Assembly (NCBI GenBank): GCA_947179485.1
Contig: OX359247.1
Span: forward strand, 41,454,801-41,518,800
Reading direction: 5' to 3'
Origin: Allacma fusca
Lineage: Eukaryota; Arthropoda; Collembola; Symphypleona; Sminthuridae
Length of the DNA stretch: 64,000 bases
Positions 24,822 through 36,535 of this stretch are shown one piece after another; the stretch's first letter is position 1; each line of letters opens with the position of its first letter. The position numbers were made by a program, and so were the translations under genes. Below the pieces are notes generated by a model. That model saw only the letters and a program-made list of their open reading frames with translations, ran no database searches and had not been told where the DNA came from.

Positions 24822-24940
24822 TTCAGTTCTAGTTATTACCTTTAGACCCAAGACAATATTTGTTGATAAATCTACTTGAGTCAATACACTGAAAAATTAC
24901 CCAGAAAAACTGTAAAACGGACTGAAAATTCTTTTCTAAA
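24822..24940 (+). promoter_or_regulatory. Promoter-proximal block, subtype 1
   Basis: A conserved stretch about 120 bp before the ATG carries TTCAGTTCTAGTTATTACC and TCTACTTGAGTCAAT. The same block precedes the genes at 27,062 (26,945 on) and 31,443 (31,330 on) and occurs as orphans at 24,111 and 30,700. TTCAGTT matches an arthropod initiator (TCAGT), so transcription may start here. This is inferred from conservation only. Confidence 0.5.
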
Positions 24941-26652
24941 ATGTTAACAAAGTATGAGCTCCGGTTTAATCGTCAAGCCCTCAAAATCCTATTGCTTCTG
25001 CGTCTAATGCCTTTCGAAATGGATAAAAATGGCAGGTTGTTTTACATCAAGGGTGTCAAAGGACATTTCATTTGGAAAATTTACTACGGAATTATGTTCG
25101 TCCAAATGAATTTCATGTATTTTCGTCTCCTTCAACAATTATTTCTCACTCAAGGATGGAGTAGCCTTTTTGAAATCGTTGAACAAACTTTGTTCACTGC
25201 TTGTTTTTCCACTATGTTTCACTGGAATTCAGTGATCTATCTGAGGGAGCCATCACTACTGACCGCCATCTACAATCAAATTTCTCAAACAATTACGAAT
25301 GGTAAAGTTGATCCTTCAATTCAAAAATTTAGCGGGAAATCTTGCAGGGGGTTTACTTCAGATTTTGTACAAATATGTAATGGAAATGGGGAATACAGTA
25401 TGTAGTTCGGTTCTATTTTGTTGCAACATTTTTGCAACGCACAGACAGATTTTTTTTACAAAATTTCCTGACCTGCGGCCACATTCCTGGCCAGCAAGTG
25501 TCAAAAATATAAAGAAAATTTTCGAAAATTTTTTGCAGAAGTTTTCTAGTAAAATTTGTCCCTGATTCCTTTAAATGTTTTCTTGTGAACTAAATGTTTG
25601 AAAATGTAGTCAAGTTATATTTAGGTTTTGCCCCAAATGATCTGAAGATAATTACTTGGGTCATGGACCACTATTTTTGAGACAGCAGACAAGTTCCCTT
25701 AAAAATCGTTTTACTCAATTATTTTCTTGTAAATCGCAGGATCGTCCAAGGATTTCTCGTCTCATTGGAGGAATTACACATTGCAAGAACTTCTCATAAT
25801 TTTCCTCCCGTTTTGTGCTTTCTCTCCGTCTTTGATTTTCTACCCCATTATTTTTGTGATGAATCCTTCCGCAAAGTTTTTCTGGTTTTCTATTATCAAT
25901 CCCAATTCAAATCCTTTGCCTTTCCCCATCATAGTAGTTGCCCTTGCTGAGGGCTGCATTCCCGCCATTTTTGTTTCTGGGTCCTTGCTCGTAATATACA
26001 TGCAACTCATGTTTTTTGAAAACCTTTCGCACGCTGTGAACACCCTAGTTCCTAATTTGAGGTACGAGATATTTTCAAGATTTACATTTTATTTTTAAAA
26101 TAAATTTACCATATTTTTATTATGTACATAACTCGTAATTGGATAATTCATTTGGAAAGACACAGGGACGGGATTGGAGCTGGAGAGGAAATTATCTGTG
26201 CTATAAAAACATCCCGAAGACTCCAGCTGTCAATTCAGAATTTCAATCAAGTTTTTTCAAGCATTATTTTGACATTTAAATTAGTTGCACTCTCATGTGG
26301 GATCCTCTGCCTTTTTGTGACAATCAAAATTTACCGCACGAAGCCAATACTCGCTCTGGTTGAGTTGCTAATAGCAGCCGATACAACTATTGTATTTGTA
26401 ACGATGTACGATCGAGCATTTTCCATCCCATCCAAAATTAACAGTCTCAAGAGAGCCGTTCTTTTGGCATCCAACAAAGCGGAACATGGTGAAAATTTCC
26501 GTAGGATGATTCGTCAAACTTTAAGATCAATTCGACCCTGTGGGATTAAAGTGGGTCAGTTCCATAAGTTTGAGAGGACCTCAACTCCAAATTTTGTTAA
26601 TTTTGTGAAACGTTGTTTGCAGGGGATGTTGGTAACATTTCGTGCTATTTAA
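24941..26652 (+). CDS. GR-like 7TM chemoreceptor, copy 1 (intact, 389 aa)
   Basis: Probable membrane chemoreceptor subunit. Exons are 24,941-25,301, 25,740-26,061 and 26,166-26,652; intron phases are 1 and 2, and the joined frame is open to TAA. The start is the ATG of MLTKYELRFN, shared by most copies. Exon 1 has two hydrophobic segments, with one extra Leu in LLQQLF. Exon 2 has two more around NPSAKFFW. Exon 3 has SIQNFNQVF, TM5, TM6 and the C-terminal RPCGIKVGQF and ERTSTPNF motifs. The intron 2 acceptor (GACACAG) lacks a strong pyrimidine tract, so that boundary is the least certain. Exon 1 resembles copies 2-3, whereas intron 1 and exon 2 resemble the gene at 45,351, suggesting a mosaic. 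A GR-like identity is inferred from topology. Confidence 0.8.
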
Positions 26653-26944
26653 TTTTATTTAATTGGTTCATTGGGAGAAAAATTGGGGAGTGTGACATAC
26701 ATACATAGTTTAAACCGGAACGTAATTTTCAGGAAATCATTATTCAAACAAATGGAAAATAAATTAAAAGCTTGAAATTAACTGTTAATTTAATAACCTA
26801 ACAAAATACTCCAATTAAATGACTCATTTCAATTTTCCAGCAACAAAACACAGGCAAAATCTCAAAACACCCATAAATACAGTAGAGGTGAAGACCGAAC
26901 CGCTTTAAGACCCATTGCAATTCCGAACTCAAAAACATTTGCAC

Positions 26945-27061
26945 TTCAGTTCCAGTTACCTTCATAGTCAAAACAGTATCTGTAGACAGATCTACTTGAT
27001 ACAAATCCTTGACAAATTAACCCAACAAAGTGTTAAAACGGACTAAAAATTCTTTGCTAAA
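26945..27061 (+). promoter_or_regulatory. Promoter-proximal block, subtype 1
   Basis: It matches the block upstream of copy 1: CTTCAGTTCCAGTTACCTTC, then CAGTATCTGTAGACAGATCT and CTACTTGA, ending just before the ATG at 27,062. Confidence 0.5.
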
Positions 27062-28596
27062 ATGTTAACAAAGTACGAGCTCCGGTTTAATCGACAAGCC
27101 CTCAAAATCCTCTCGCTTCTGCATCTTATGCCTTTCAAAATGGATAAAAATGACAGGTTGTTTTACGTCAAAGGTGTTCAAAGACACTTCATTTGGAAAA
27201 TTTACTACGGAATTATGTGCGTCCATATGACTTTCATGTATTTTCGTCTCCTTCAACAATTCCTCACTCAAGGATGGAGTAGTCTTTTTGAAATCGTTGA
27301 ACAAACTTTGTTCACAGCTGCTTTTTCCACTGCGTCTTATTGGAATTCATTGATCTATCTGAGGGAGCCATTACTACTGAGCGCCATCTACAACCAAATT
27401 TCTCAAACACTTCCTAATGGTGATTTAGAAATTTAATTTAATTATTTGGCAGGGATTTACCATTCCTGACTTACCTCAATATTTTTGGTCTACATCTTTT
27501 TTATTTAGGGTAAAAAAAAACAAAGGGAAGTATATTCTTTTTAAGATATTAAGAATAATATATTTTCTAATTTATAATTCCTGGGCCAGAAGATCTTTAA
27601 TGTATACGTCAATTCATATTTTTTCGTTTCAGCATTTGACTTCAAAAATCTTTATAAATAATTATTGATAATTGCAAATTATTTCAGGATCTCCTCGGAC
27701 CTTCTCTTTTCACTGGAGCAATTACACATTGCAAGAAATACTCATCCTTTCCCTCCCTTTCTGCATTTCAACTGTGCCTTTCATAATGTACCCTTTCTTG
27801 TTTTTAATGCATCCCTCTGCAAAGTTTTTCTGGTTTTCTGTCTTCAATCCCAAATCGTATCAAGTGCCTTTCCTTATCATGTTTACTTTCATTGAGGTCT
27901 TCATTGTTTCAATTTTTGCAAGTGTTGCAATGATCCAAATGTACGTCCAACTCCTGTTTTTTGAAAAAGTCTCCTGCACTGCTAAGACTGAAGTTAATAA
28001 TTTGGGGTAAGACAAATTTTAATGTCCCAATACGTAATTTAACTAAACATTGTAACTATAATAATTACACGTATGACGGCTTACTGTAAATTTATTTCAG
28101 GAATTCCAAAGACAACAACGATTTCGAAGCAGAGATTAAAAGATTAATCAAGACACTCCGGAAACTCCAACTGTCAATTCAGAATTTCAATCAAGTATTT
28201 CCGAACGTCATACTCTCCTTCAAAATAATTGCACTCACAAGTGCCATTGCGTGCCTTTTCATGGCAATCAAAATTTACCGAACAAACCCTCTACTGGCTC
28301 TCGCAGAGTTGATAGTCGCAGCTGATGTCAATTTTCTGTTTCTGACGATCTTTGATCGGACATTTTTCATCCCTTCAGAAATTAAAAGTCTTAAGAGAGC
28401 CGTCCTTTTGTCGTCTAACAAAATACAAAATAAAAATAATTTTTACAGGATTGCTCGTCAATCATTGAGATCAGTTCGTCCCTGTGGGATCAAAGTGGGT
28501 CAGTTCCATGTGTTTGAGAGGACTTCAACCCCAAATTTTGCTAATTTTGTGAAACGATACTTGCAGGGCCTGTTGGTTACTTTTCACAGCACATGA
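27062..28596 (+). CDS. GR-like 7TM chemoreceptor, copy 2 (intact, 390 aa)
   Basis: Exons are 27,062-27,419, 27,688-28,006 and 28,101-28,596. The phase 1 and phase 2 joins restore one frame to TGA. Six clear hydrophobic segments are predicted. Motifs are HPSAKFFWFS in exon 2, and SIQNFNQVF, FDRTFFIPS, RPCGIKVGQF and ERTSTPNF in exon 3. Residues after the exon 2/3 joint (NSKDNNDFEAEIKRLIKTL) look like a charged cytoplasmic loop. The intron 1 donor is GTGATT, weaker than the GTAA-type donors of other copies; read-through would end within a few codons. It lies about 410 bp after copy 1 and is closest to copies 3 and 4 in exons 2-3. The ligand is unknown. Confidence 0.85.
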
Positions 28597-29233
28597 TCTA
28601 GAACTTCCATACGGACGTATATATGTGCATAATTACAGGGTACATTTATTTGACCCTACTGGAATCATCCACACATAATTTCACCTCACTGTATCTTTAC
28701 TTTATCATAAATGACTATTTTTAATGACAAGTTAATTGGGAGAAAAAGCGTCCAGAAATTGCAAAATAAATAGAATTTACCCACAAAAACCTATTTATCT
28801 GAATTTCCTTGCATAATATATGACAGAGTTTCAGCTGGAATGAAATTTTATAAAAAGAATTTTATTAAAAGAAACGAAATTAAATTAAAGCCTTGAAATT
28901 AACGCTAAGCTCAATACCTTTTCGAAATATTGCTTGCTCCAGTTCTGAGATTGCATTGAAATTAAAATAACTTTCGGTCAAAAATACAAAATACAAATCG
29001 TGGGGTTAATATCGTCCAACCTTCTAATGAAATTCATACGCGGGAAAAATTTTCCTGATATAGATGAAATAATCCAGCTTGCGGTAAAACCATTTTTGAG
29101 AAGTGGCATAATTGCCCGAAAAATTTAAATAAATTAAATAAATTGTCCAAAGGACCTAATAATACTCTGTGGATTAAATGCTCTTTCAGAGAGATAACGG
29201 CACTCAAGCCTGTCAAATTCATTCTTTGAGGGG
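28597..29233 (+). other. Duplicated flanking DNA
   Basis: It begins TCTAGAACTTCC and matches the orphan flank at about 23,465-23,890 (shared TTTTTAATGACAAGTTAATT and AGAAAAAGCG motifs). No gene of its own. Confidence 0.6.
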
Positions 29234-29544
29234 ATGTTAACAAAGTACGAGTTCTGGTTTAATAAAATTGTAAAATCCTTCGTTTCTGCATCTAATTCCT
29301 TTGGAACTGGTAAAAGATGGCAGGTGGATTTATGACAATGACGTCAGAAGAAATTGTGTGATTTATTTTTTTTCATCTCCTTAAACAATTTTTCAATCGA
29401 GGAAGGAAAACCTGCTTTAAAATAACTGAACAAATCTTTTTCACAGTTTGATTTCCAAGTTAATTTAAATTTCCACGATCGAGCATTTTCCATCCCATCC
29501 ATCGTTGTTTGCAGGGGATGTTGGTAGCTTTTCCTGCTATTTAA
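29234..29544 (+). pseudogene. Receptor-family relic: exon 1 joined to exon 3 scraps
   Basis: It starts with ATGTTAACAAAGTACGAG as in functional copies, then loses frame. Near 29,474 it jumps to the exon 3 segment CGATCGAGCATTTTCCATCC and near 29,503 to the terminal CGTTGTTTGCAGGGGATG. Large internal deletions removed all of exon 2 and most of exon 3. Non-functional. Confidence 0.75.
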
Positions 29545-29982
29545 TGTTATTTAATTGGTTAAAACGCTATCGCTTCGGCCAAAGCATAGGAATGTTCCAG
29601 TAGCGAGCAGCTTAGAACTGGACCCAGTCCTTGACATCAGGGAAAGGCTCAAAGTGCTACATCGCAGTTTTTGTTAATTACTACAGAGAGGGTCCTAATG
29701 TTTGGAAAGGTTCGACCTTTCCAAGATTTGCAATTACTATTGTTTGTTTAATCCTTTGGACGAGGACAATTTTTTTAAAATTGTAAGCAAATTTACATAC
29801 TTAAGATATAAGGATCTGGTGAGATTCTGAAACTATACAACTGGAGCTAATTCCAATTTTTATTAAATAATTCCTGTGCAAATGAGTATCTACTGAATAA
29901 TTAAAAGATCACGTTGTGAAATTCATATTTAATGTAACGTGTGAGAAAATTTTATTTCCATTTTGCAGCTTCTTCTTCTTTT

Positions 29983-30116
29983 CAGCTGCATTTGAAATTT
30001 CCTTCAAAACTGGAACACTTACATTTGTGATTCTCGACTTTTGTGTGCCAATCAAATTCTTCCGGACGAATCCAGAACTAGCTTTTTTTGGAGATCCTAA
30101 TATCAACGGTTCTTAA
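29983..30116 (+). pseudogene. Receptor-family relic: TM5 region of exon 3
   Basis: The segment GTGCCAATCAAATTCTTCCG with GACGAATCCAGAACTAGC matches the TM5/TM6 part of exon 3 (AIKIFRTNPILAL in functional copies), then ends. The surrounding DNA resembles 39,920-40,120. Confidence 0.5.
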
Positions 30117-30119
30117 TTT

Positions 30120-31442
30120 TGTTTTTATAACATTCTACGATAAAGCAAAAAAGTTTCATGGGTGACTTCAACCTGGGACCGACACGTTATCAGCACGAAA
30201 AACCCAACTGGTACTGTCAAATACATCCCACAATTCTCTTTAAAATTTGTGTCGCTGTTTGTTGATGGCTAATGGCCAGAGTGACTAATTTCATTGCCTT
30301 TTAAGGTCAAAATAAGCAACAGTATTTCTTTTCCAGTATTCTTTCCCAAAAAACTGTTACTCCGTTCAAACACAGGAAGGGCTAAATGTCATAGCAATTG
30401 TATTTTCCTTAAATTACTTGAGTTTCCCGGCTCTCCATGGTGATTCGAGCCTTCCATGTTGTTTAGTATCTCTGAGTTAATAACGTTCTATTTTCAGATT
30501 TAATGGACCAGTGGACAAATCATACAAAAATTTCCATATACAAATAAACAGGAAACCGTATTCAACTCGATGTAAACATGTGTTAATTAACGGGATAATT
30601 ATTATTATTGCTGGAGAAGTAATTCGATTTTAATTTAAACGTCCGCAAGACGTAACCGCTTTAAGACTCATTAAAGTAAAAACTACAAAATATTTGCTTT
30701 TCAGTTCCAGATACCTTTAGATCTAAAACAGTATCGGTAGACGGATCTACTTGAGTCAATTCCCTTAAAAATTACAGCACTAATTTAACACAAGCCAAGC
30801 ATTCATATAACAGAAAGTAAGCAGATTTCTTCTCTTTCCACATCAACGTCATCTTCAACCCTCTCCATTCCCAGACATCCAATAATTAACCTTCAGTTCC
30901 TTATTTACTCTATCACAATTGAGTATTTTTAGTGAGAAGGTCATTGGGAGAAAAATAGCTCAGAAATACGGAAAAAATATACTTACGCAATAGTAAATAA
31001 CAATTTATCTAAATAAGGTATAACAGAGTTTAAACCGGAATGTAATTTTCAAAAAATTATTATTCAAACGAATCGAAAATAAATTCAAAGCTTGAAATTA
31101 ACGGTAAGTTTAATAACCTAACGAAATACTCCAATTTTGAGTTTGCATTGAAATTAAAATAACTTTTGGTCAATAATGCAAACTAATATTACATTTCCGC
31201 AAATTAAATGACTCATTACAATTTTCCAGCAATAACACACCGGCAAAATTTCAAAACCCTCATAAATACAGAACAGATTTTACAAGCTTTAAGACCCATT
31301 GCAAGTCAGAACTCAAAAACATTTGCACTTCAGTCTCAGTTACCTTCATATTCAAAAACATCTGTAGGCAGATCTGCTTGAGACAATAACTTGACAAATT
31401 AACCAAAAAAACTGTAAAACGGACTCAAAATTCTTTGCTAAA
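30120..31442 (+). other. Duplicated flanks with one orphan promoter block
   Basis: About 30,473-30,780 continues the flank seen at 23,883-24,190 and ends in a subtype 1 block (30,700-30,762) with no gene. A second copy of the flank starts at about 30,789 and leads to the block at 31,330 before the next gene. No other gene seen. Confidence 0.55.
31330..31442 (+). promoter_or_regulatory. Promoter-proximal block, subtype 1
   Basis: CTTCAGTCTCAGTTACCTTC and CATCTGTAGGCAGATCTGCT correspond base for base to the blocks upstream of copies 1 and 2. Confidence 0.5.
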
Positions 31443-32930
31443 ATGCTAACAAAGTACGAGCTCCGGTTTAATCGTCAAGCCCTCAGAATCCTTTCCCTTC
31501 TGCATCTAATTCCTTTCGAAATGGATAAAAATGGCAGGTTGTTTTACATCAAGGGTGTGAAAGGACATTTCATTTGGAAAATTTACTACGGAATTATGTG
31601 CGTGCAAATGAATTTCATGTATTTTCGTCTCCTTCAACAATTTTACACTCAAGGATGGAATAGTCTCTTTGAAATCGTTGAACAAACTTTGTTCACTGCT
31701 TGTTTTTCCACTGCGTTTCATTGGAATACAGTGATATATCTGAGGGAGCCATCACTAGTGACCGCCATCTACAACGAAATTTATCAAACACTTCCTGATG
31801 GTGATATACAAATTTAATTTAATTATTTTTTGGGTGGGTTTTACCCTTCCTGACTTCTCTCAATATTTCTGGTCTGCAGGGCAAGGGGCAAAAAAGCAAG
31901 GAAAAGTATATTCTGTTTATTATTTGAGAAATAAATAATTTCCCTATTTTGCATTCCTGGGCCAGAAGACATTTTATGTATGTCAATTGTCTTCAGAATA
32001 TTTTGAATTGATAATTGTAATTATTACTGCAGGATCTCCCCGGACTTTCTCTTTTCACTGGAGGAATTACACTTTGCAAGAATTACTCATCCTTTCCCTT
32101 CTTTTCTGCGTTTCTGCTGCGGCTTTCGTAATATACCCTTTAATCTTTTTGTTACATCCCTCTGCAAAGTTTTTCTGGTTTTCTGTCCTGAATCTCAATT
32201 CGTTCCAAGTACCTTTCCTAATCATATTTACTTTCATTGAGGTCTGCATTGCTTCAATTTTTGCAGTTATGACAATGTTACAAATTTACATCCAACTCCT
32301 GTTTTTCGAAAAAGTCTCCCACACTGTCAAGAGTGAAGTTAAGAAATTGGAGTAAGACAATTTGTAATATATCAATCCTTAATTTGTCTCAACGTTATAA
32401 CACTGTATCACAGCTTAATGTAAATTTATTTCAGGAAGTCCAAAGACAGCAACGATTTCGTAGCAGAGATTAAAAGAATTATTAAGACACTCCGAGAACT
32501 CCAACTGTCCATTCAAAATTTCAATAAAGTGTTTCCAAGCATCATATTATCCTTCAAAATAATTGCACTCGCAAGTGCCATTGCATGCCTTTTCATGGCA
32601 ATCAAAATTTACCGGACAAACCCTCTACTGGCTCTCGGAGAATTAATAGTAGCAGTTGATATAAATTTTATATTTCTAACGCTCTTTGATCGGACATTTT
32701 TCATCCCGTCAGAAATTAAAAGCCTCAAGAGAGCCATTTTATTGGCATCCAACAAAATACGAAATAAAGAAAAATTTTGCAAGATTATTACGCAATCATT
32801 GAGATCAAGTCGTCCCTGTGGGATCAAAGTGGGTCAGTTCCATGAGTTTGAGAGGACTTCAACCCCAAATTTTGCTAATTTTGTGAAACGAAACTTGCAG
32901 GGGCTGTTGGTTAGTTTTCCCACTAATTGA
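31443..32930 (+). CDS. GR-like 7TM chemoreceptor, copy 3 (intact, 390 aa; reference copy)
   Basis: Exons are 31,443-31,800, 32,033-32,351 and 32,435-32,930. Hydrophobic segments lie near residues 43-66, 74-100, 136-160, 180-210, 260-283 and 289-310, with a weaker C-terminal one at 370-387. Motifs: PSAKFFW 162-168, SIQNF 251-255, DRTFFIPS 311-318, RPCGIKVGQF 352-361, ERTSTPNF 365-372. The N-terminus (1-42) has no signal peptide, as expected for a GR/OR-type topology with an internal N-terminus. The C-terminal pattern (Arg-Pro, then a Gly-x-Phe segment, then a final helix) resembles the TM6-TM7 hinge of the insect chemoreceptor superfamily, but the classic TYhhhhhQF motif is absent. Donor 1 is GTGATA. 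Closest relative in the window: copy 4. Confidence 0.87.
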
Positions 32931-33329
32931 TTTTTCTTAGAATAAAAATCATATTTGAGGCTATCAATGTGTTGGAATGAGTTAATAAAATCCAGTATGT
33001 ACTTTACGTGCAATGAAAAACAATTTTTCATCTTGTAATTCTTAGTTTCAAGACACGTATTACAGCCCATATTATGTTGACATAGTTTGAACTGGGAATT
33101 AGTTGAGTGCCTTGTTGAAAATAAATAATTGTTCTAGGACGTACTGTCATGACAATAATATTTACTGAATAAATAAAACAGAATGATTAAAATGACAAAA
33201 CAGGGAAATTATGTGGAAAAAAACAAACATATTTTTTCGTTTCACTACTCCAATTGAATTTGAAATAGTTTTCAGTTCACACTTTAAATGAAGCATTAAA
33301 TAGTAATTTCTCCCCTCGGATATTTCAGC

Positions 33330-33458
33330 ATTTAAAATTTATTCCCCTGCTCCGTTTATATTCCCGTTTTGATTTTATTTACCCAGTTATTATTTTGTTG
33401 AATCCCTCAAGGTCTTTCTGATTTTCTGTGATCATTTCCAATTCAAACAAATTACACG
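33330..33458 (+). pseudogene. Receptor-family relic: part of exon 2
   Basis: GATTTTATTTACCCAGTTAT and TTGTTGAATCCCTCAAGG followed by TTTCTGATTTTCTGTGATCA align with the TM3 and NPSAKFFWFS part of exon 2, with a small deletion removing the KFF codons. It lies upstream of the exon 1 relic at 33,552, so the two come from different lost genes. Confidence 0.65.
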
Positions 33459-33551
33459 AAGCACAAAATAATATTCAATTACCCGAATCATTACAATTTT
33501 CCAGGAACACCAGATCCAAAAAATCTCAAAACCCCTATAAATACAGTCGAG

Positions 33552-33896
33552 ATATTAACAAAGTATGAGCTTCGATTTAATCTACAAAATCCTATCCCTC
33601 TTGCATATCATTCCTTTTGAATTGGATGAGGATGAGATTTTTAGATATCGAAAGGATTTCAAAGGAAATACTATTTGAAAACTTTCCTACGCAGCTGTTG
33701 GGATTTATGTAATCTTCCTTTTTGTCGACTCCTTCGGCAAATTTCCTAAGAAATTAATCTTTTTTGAAATTTTGGAACAATTCTATTTCGTATAGTGCTT
33801 TTGTCACTGTGTGTTATTGGAATTCAGTGATATTCCTGGCCGTGCTTATTCTGGTGACTCTCATCTTGATCTAAATCTCTCAAGGAATGACGGATG
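33552..33896 (+). pseudogene. Receptor-family relic: exon 1
   Basis: Full-length exon 1 homology, but the start is ATA instead of ATG (ATATTAACAAAGTATGAG) and the frame is broken (for example ATTTGAAAACTT near 33,676). A donor-like GGTAAA remains at the end. No exon 2 or 3 follows within 1.1 kb. Confidence 0.75.
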
Positions 33897-35033
33897 GTAA
33901 ATTGTATTTGGTTATTAGAAATATACAAATATTTTCAGACATTTACGGAGGGTAACATGAAGTAGGAATTCAATTTGTTTTCTTTTGATTTGAGTTGATA
34001 AATTTTTAAATCATTCAACATTACTTTAATTATTATTTTCCTCCGAAGCCTGAAAATATTCATGAATGAAAATAATTTTCTTTCAAAATTATTATGAAAT
34101 TAATGAGGAGTAATTATACAAATTATGAATCGTAGGTACTCCTAAATGATTAATAGGTAAAAATTGTCAATTTACAAATTAAATCCAATTATATAAATTT
34201 TAATTGTTTTGTAACTTCCCAGGCATTGTTGTTGTAATCTGGAAACGAGGAGGGAGTTGAAATACAGAATAAAGTTTTCTTTTCACTGCAGTTCCAGCTC
34301 CCTTTGGATTCCAATAATTTCCAGACCAAAGCACAAAATCACGTTTGGACAAGTCACCATAGTAAGCTTAAGCTATAGTTCCACAAAAATGTGTAATTAT
34401 TAATTAATTAATTAATAATTTATTATTATTATTGATTGAAACAGAATATTTAAAGATACATTGTTGAGTGCCCGTGTGAGTTCACTTGACAGGATAACTG
34501 CTTTAATTTATTATTTTATTTCAGCCGAAATATGATGTGTTTCCTGTTTCCTGTTTCATTCTCATTAGTTACTGTAACTTCCGCTAAGAAACGGTCTGAG
34601 TGCAAAGTAACATCTTTATATTTTTTGCAAGATTACCTGAATATCAAAGCCGTACATGGAGATACAATCATTCCTAGTTGTTGACTTTGTTAATAATGCC
34701 CAATTTTCCAATTAAATACCCAAGTGGCCGAATCGTACTCAAATATCCTTGTATACAGGAAACTCTTCAGCTTGAGCCAACCATATGTAGATATTGATGA
34801 ACGGTATAATTATTATTGCTGGAGAAGCAATTCGAAGTTATTTTAAGCACAATTTAATTATTTTTTTCCAAAAGGCGGAAACGCTTTAATGGAAATTGCA
34901 CCCGGAAAATCTTGTCATTTCCCAGTAACCATTAGATATAAAATACAATTTCCAGAGAAAACCATCCGAGGCATTACTCCCAAAAATTACGAACACTCAA
35001 ATCAGTAAAATTGACTGGAAATTCTTTGACAAA
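33897..35033 (+). other. Intergenic DNA, partly duplicated
   Basis: About 34,180-34,370 matches the 5' flank of the gene at 48,573 (shared TTTTGTAACTTCC, GCACAAA and CACGT...GGACAAGT motifs), so it is probably the stranded promoter of another copy. About 34,690-34,820 matches blocks at 37,190, 40,520 and 45,040. There is an ATTAATTA run at about 34,400. No gene. Confidence 0.5.
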
Positions 35034-36535
35034 ATGTTAACAAAGCACGAGCTTCGGTTTAATCGTAAAGCCTTAAGAATTCTCTCGCTCCTGCATCTAA
35101 TGCCTTTCGAAATGGATAAAGATGGCAGGTTGTTTTACGTCAAGGGTGTCAAAGGACATTTCATTTGGAAAATTTACTTCGGAATTATGTGCGTCCAAAT
35201 GAATTTTCTGAATTTTCGTCTCCTTCAACAATTCCTCAATGGAGGGTGGAATAGTCTCTTTGAAATCGTCGAACAAACATTTTTCACAGCGTGTTTTTGT
35301 ACTGCATTTTACTGGACAACATTGATGTTCCTGGTTGAGCCATCTCTTTTGATAGCCATCTACAACGAAATTTCTCAAACATTTCCTGATGGTGAATTTA
35401 GAAATTTAATTTGATTATTTCGTAGGGATTTACCCTTCCTGACATACCTCAATATGTTTGGTTTACATGGCACGGGTCAAAATAAAAGAGCCAAAAGTAT
35501 TTTCTTTTCAAGATATCACAAATAAATTATTTCCCCAATTTATCATCCCTGAATTTGATGTAGGTCAATATTAGGTATTTTCGTTTCCGTAGACATCTGT
35601 CGTCAGAAAGGTTTTTAAATGCAAATTGTAATCGCAGGATCTTCCCGGACTTTCTCTTTTCACTGCAGGAATTACACATTGCAAGAAATACTCATCCTTT
35701 CCCTCCCTTTCTGCGTTTCCACCGTGACTTTCGTAGTGTACCCTTTGTTGTTTTTATTACATCCCTCTGCAAAGTTTTTCTGGTTTTCTGTCTTCAATCC
35801 CAATTCATATCAAGTACCTTTCCTTCTCATATTTACTTTAATTGAGGTCTGCCTTATTTCAATTTTTGCAAGTGTGACAATGTTACAAATTTACACCAAA
35901 CTCCTATTTTTCGAAAAGGTCTCCCACACTGTCAAGAGTGAAGTAAAGAAATTGAAGTAAGACAATTTGTAATCTATCAATCCTTAACTTGTCCCGACGT
36001 TGTAACATTGCATGACGGCGTATTGTAAACTTATTTCAGGAATTCCAAAGACAGCCACGATTTCGAAGCAGAGATTAAAAGATTAATCAAGACACTCCGA
36101 GAGCTCCAACTGTCAATTCAGAATTTCAACCAAATATTTCCAAATGTCATTCTCTCCTTCAAAATAATTGCACTCACAAGTGCCATTACATGCCTTTTCA
36201 TGGCAATCAAAATTTACCGAACAAACCCTCTACTGGCTCTTGGAGAGGTAATAGTAGCAGTTTATATCAATTTTATCTTTCTAACGCTCTTTGATCGGAC
36301 ATTTTTCATCCCGTCAGGAATTAAAAGCCTCAAGAGAGCCATTCTATTAGCATCCAACAAAATACGAAATATAGAAAAGTGTCACAAGATTATTAGGCAA
36401 TCATTGAGATCAAGTCGTCCTTGTGGGATCAAAGTGGGTCAGTTCCATGAGTTTGAGAGGACTTCAACCCCAAATTTTGCTAATTTTGTGAAACGATACT
36501 TGCAGGGTCTGTTGGTCACTTTTTCTACCAGTTGA
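35034..36535 (+). CDS. GR-like 7TM chemoreceptor, copy 4 (intact, 390 aa)
   Basis: Exons are 35,034-35,391, 35,638-35,956 and 36,040-36,535; phases 1 and 2. It starts MLTKHELRFN. It differs from its neighbours by Cys for Trp in the exon 2 HWRNYTLQE motif (HCRN) and by Tyr for Ala or Asp in the TM6 region (AVYINFIF). Its C-terminus (SSRPCGIKVGQF, HEFERTSTPNFANF) is almost identical to copy 3, indicating recent duplication or conversion. Donor 1 is GTGAAT; acceptor 1 is TAATCGCAG, shared with most copies. The 5' flank differs from subtype 1, so regulation may differ from copies 1-3. Role inferred as above. Confidence 0.85.
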
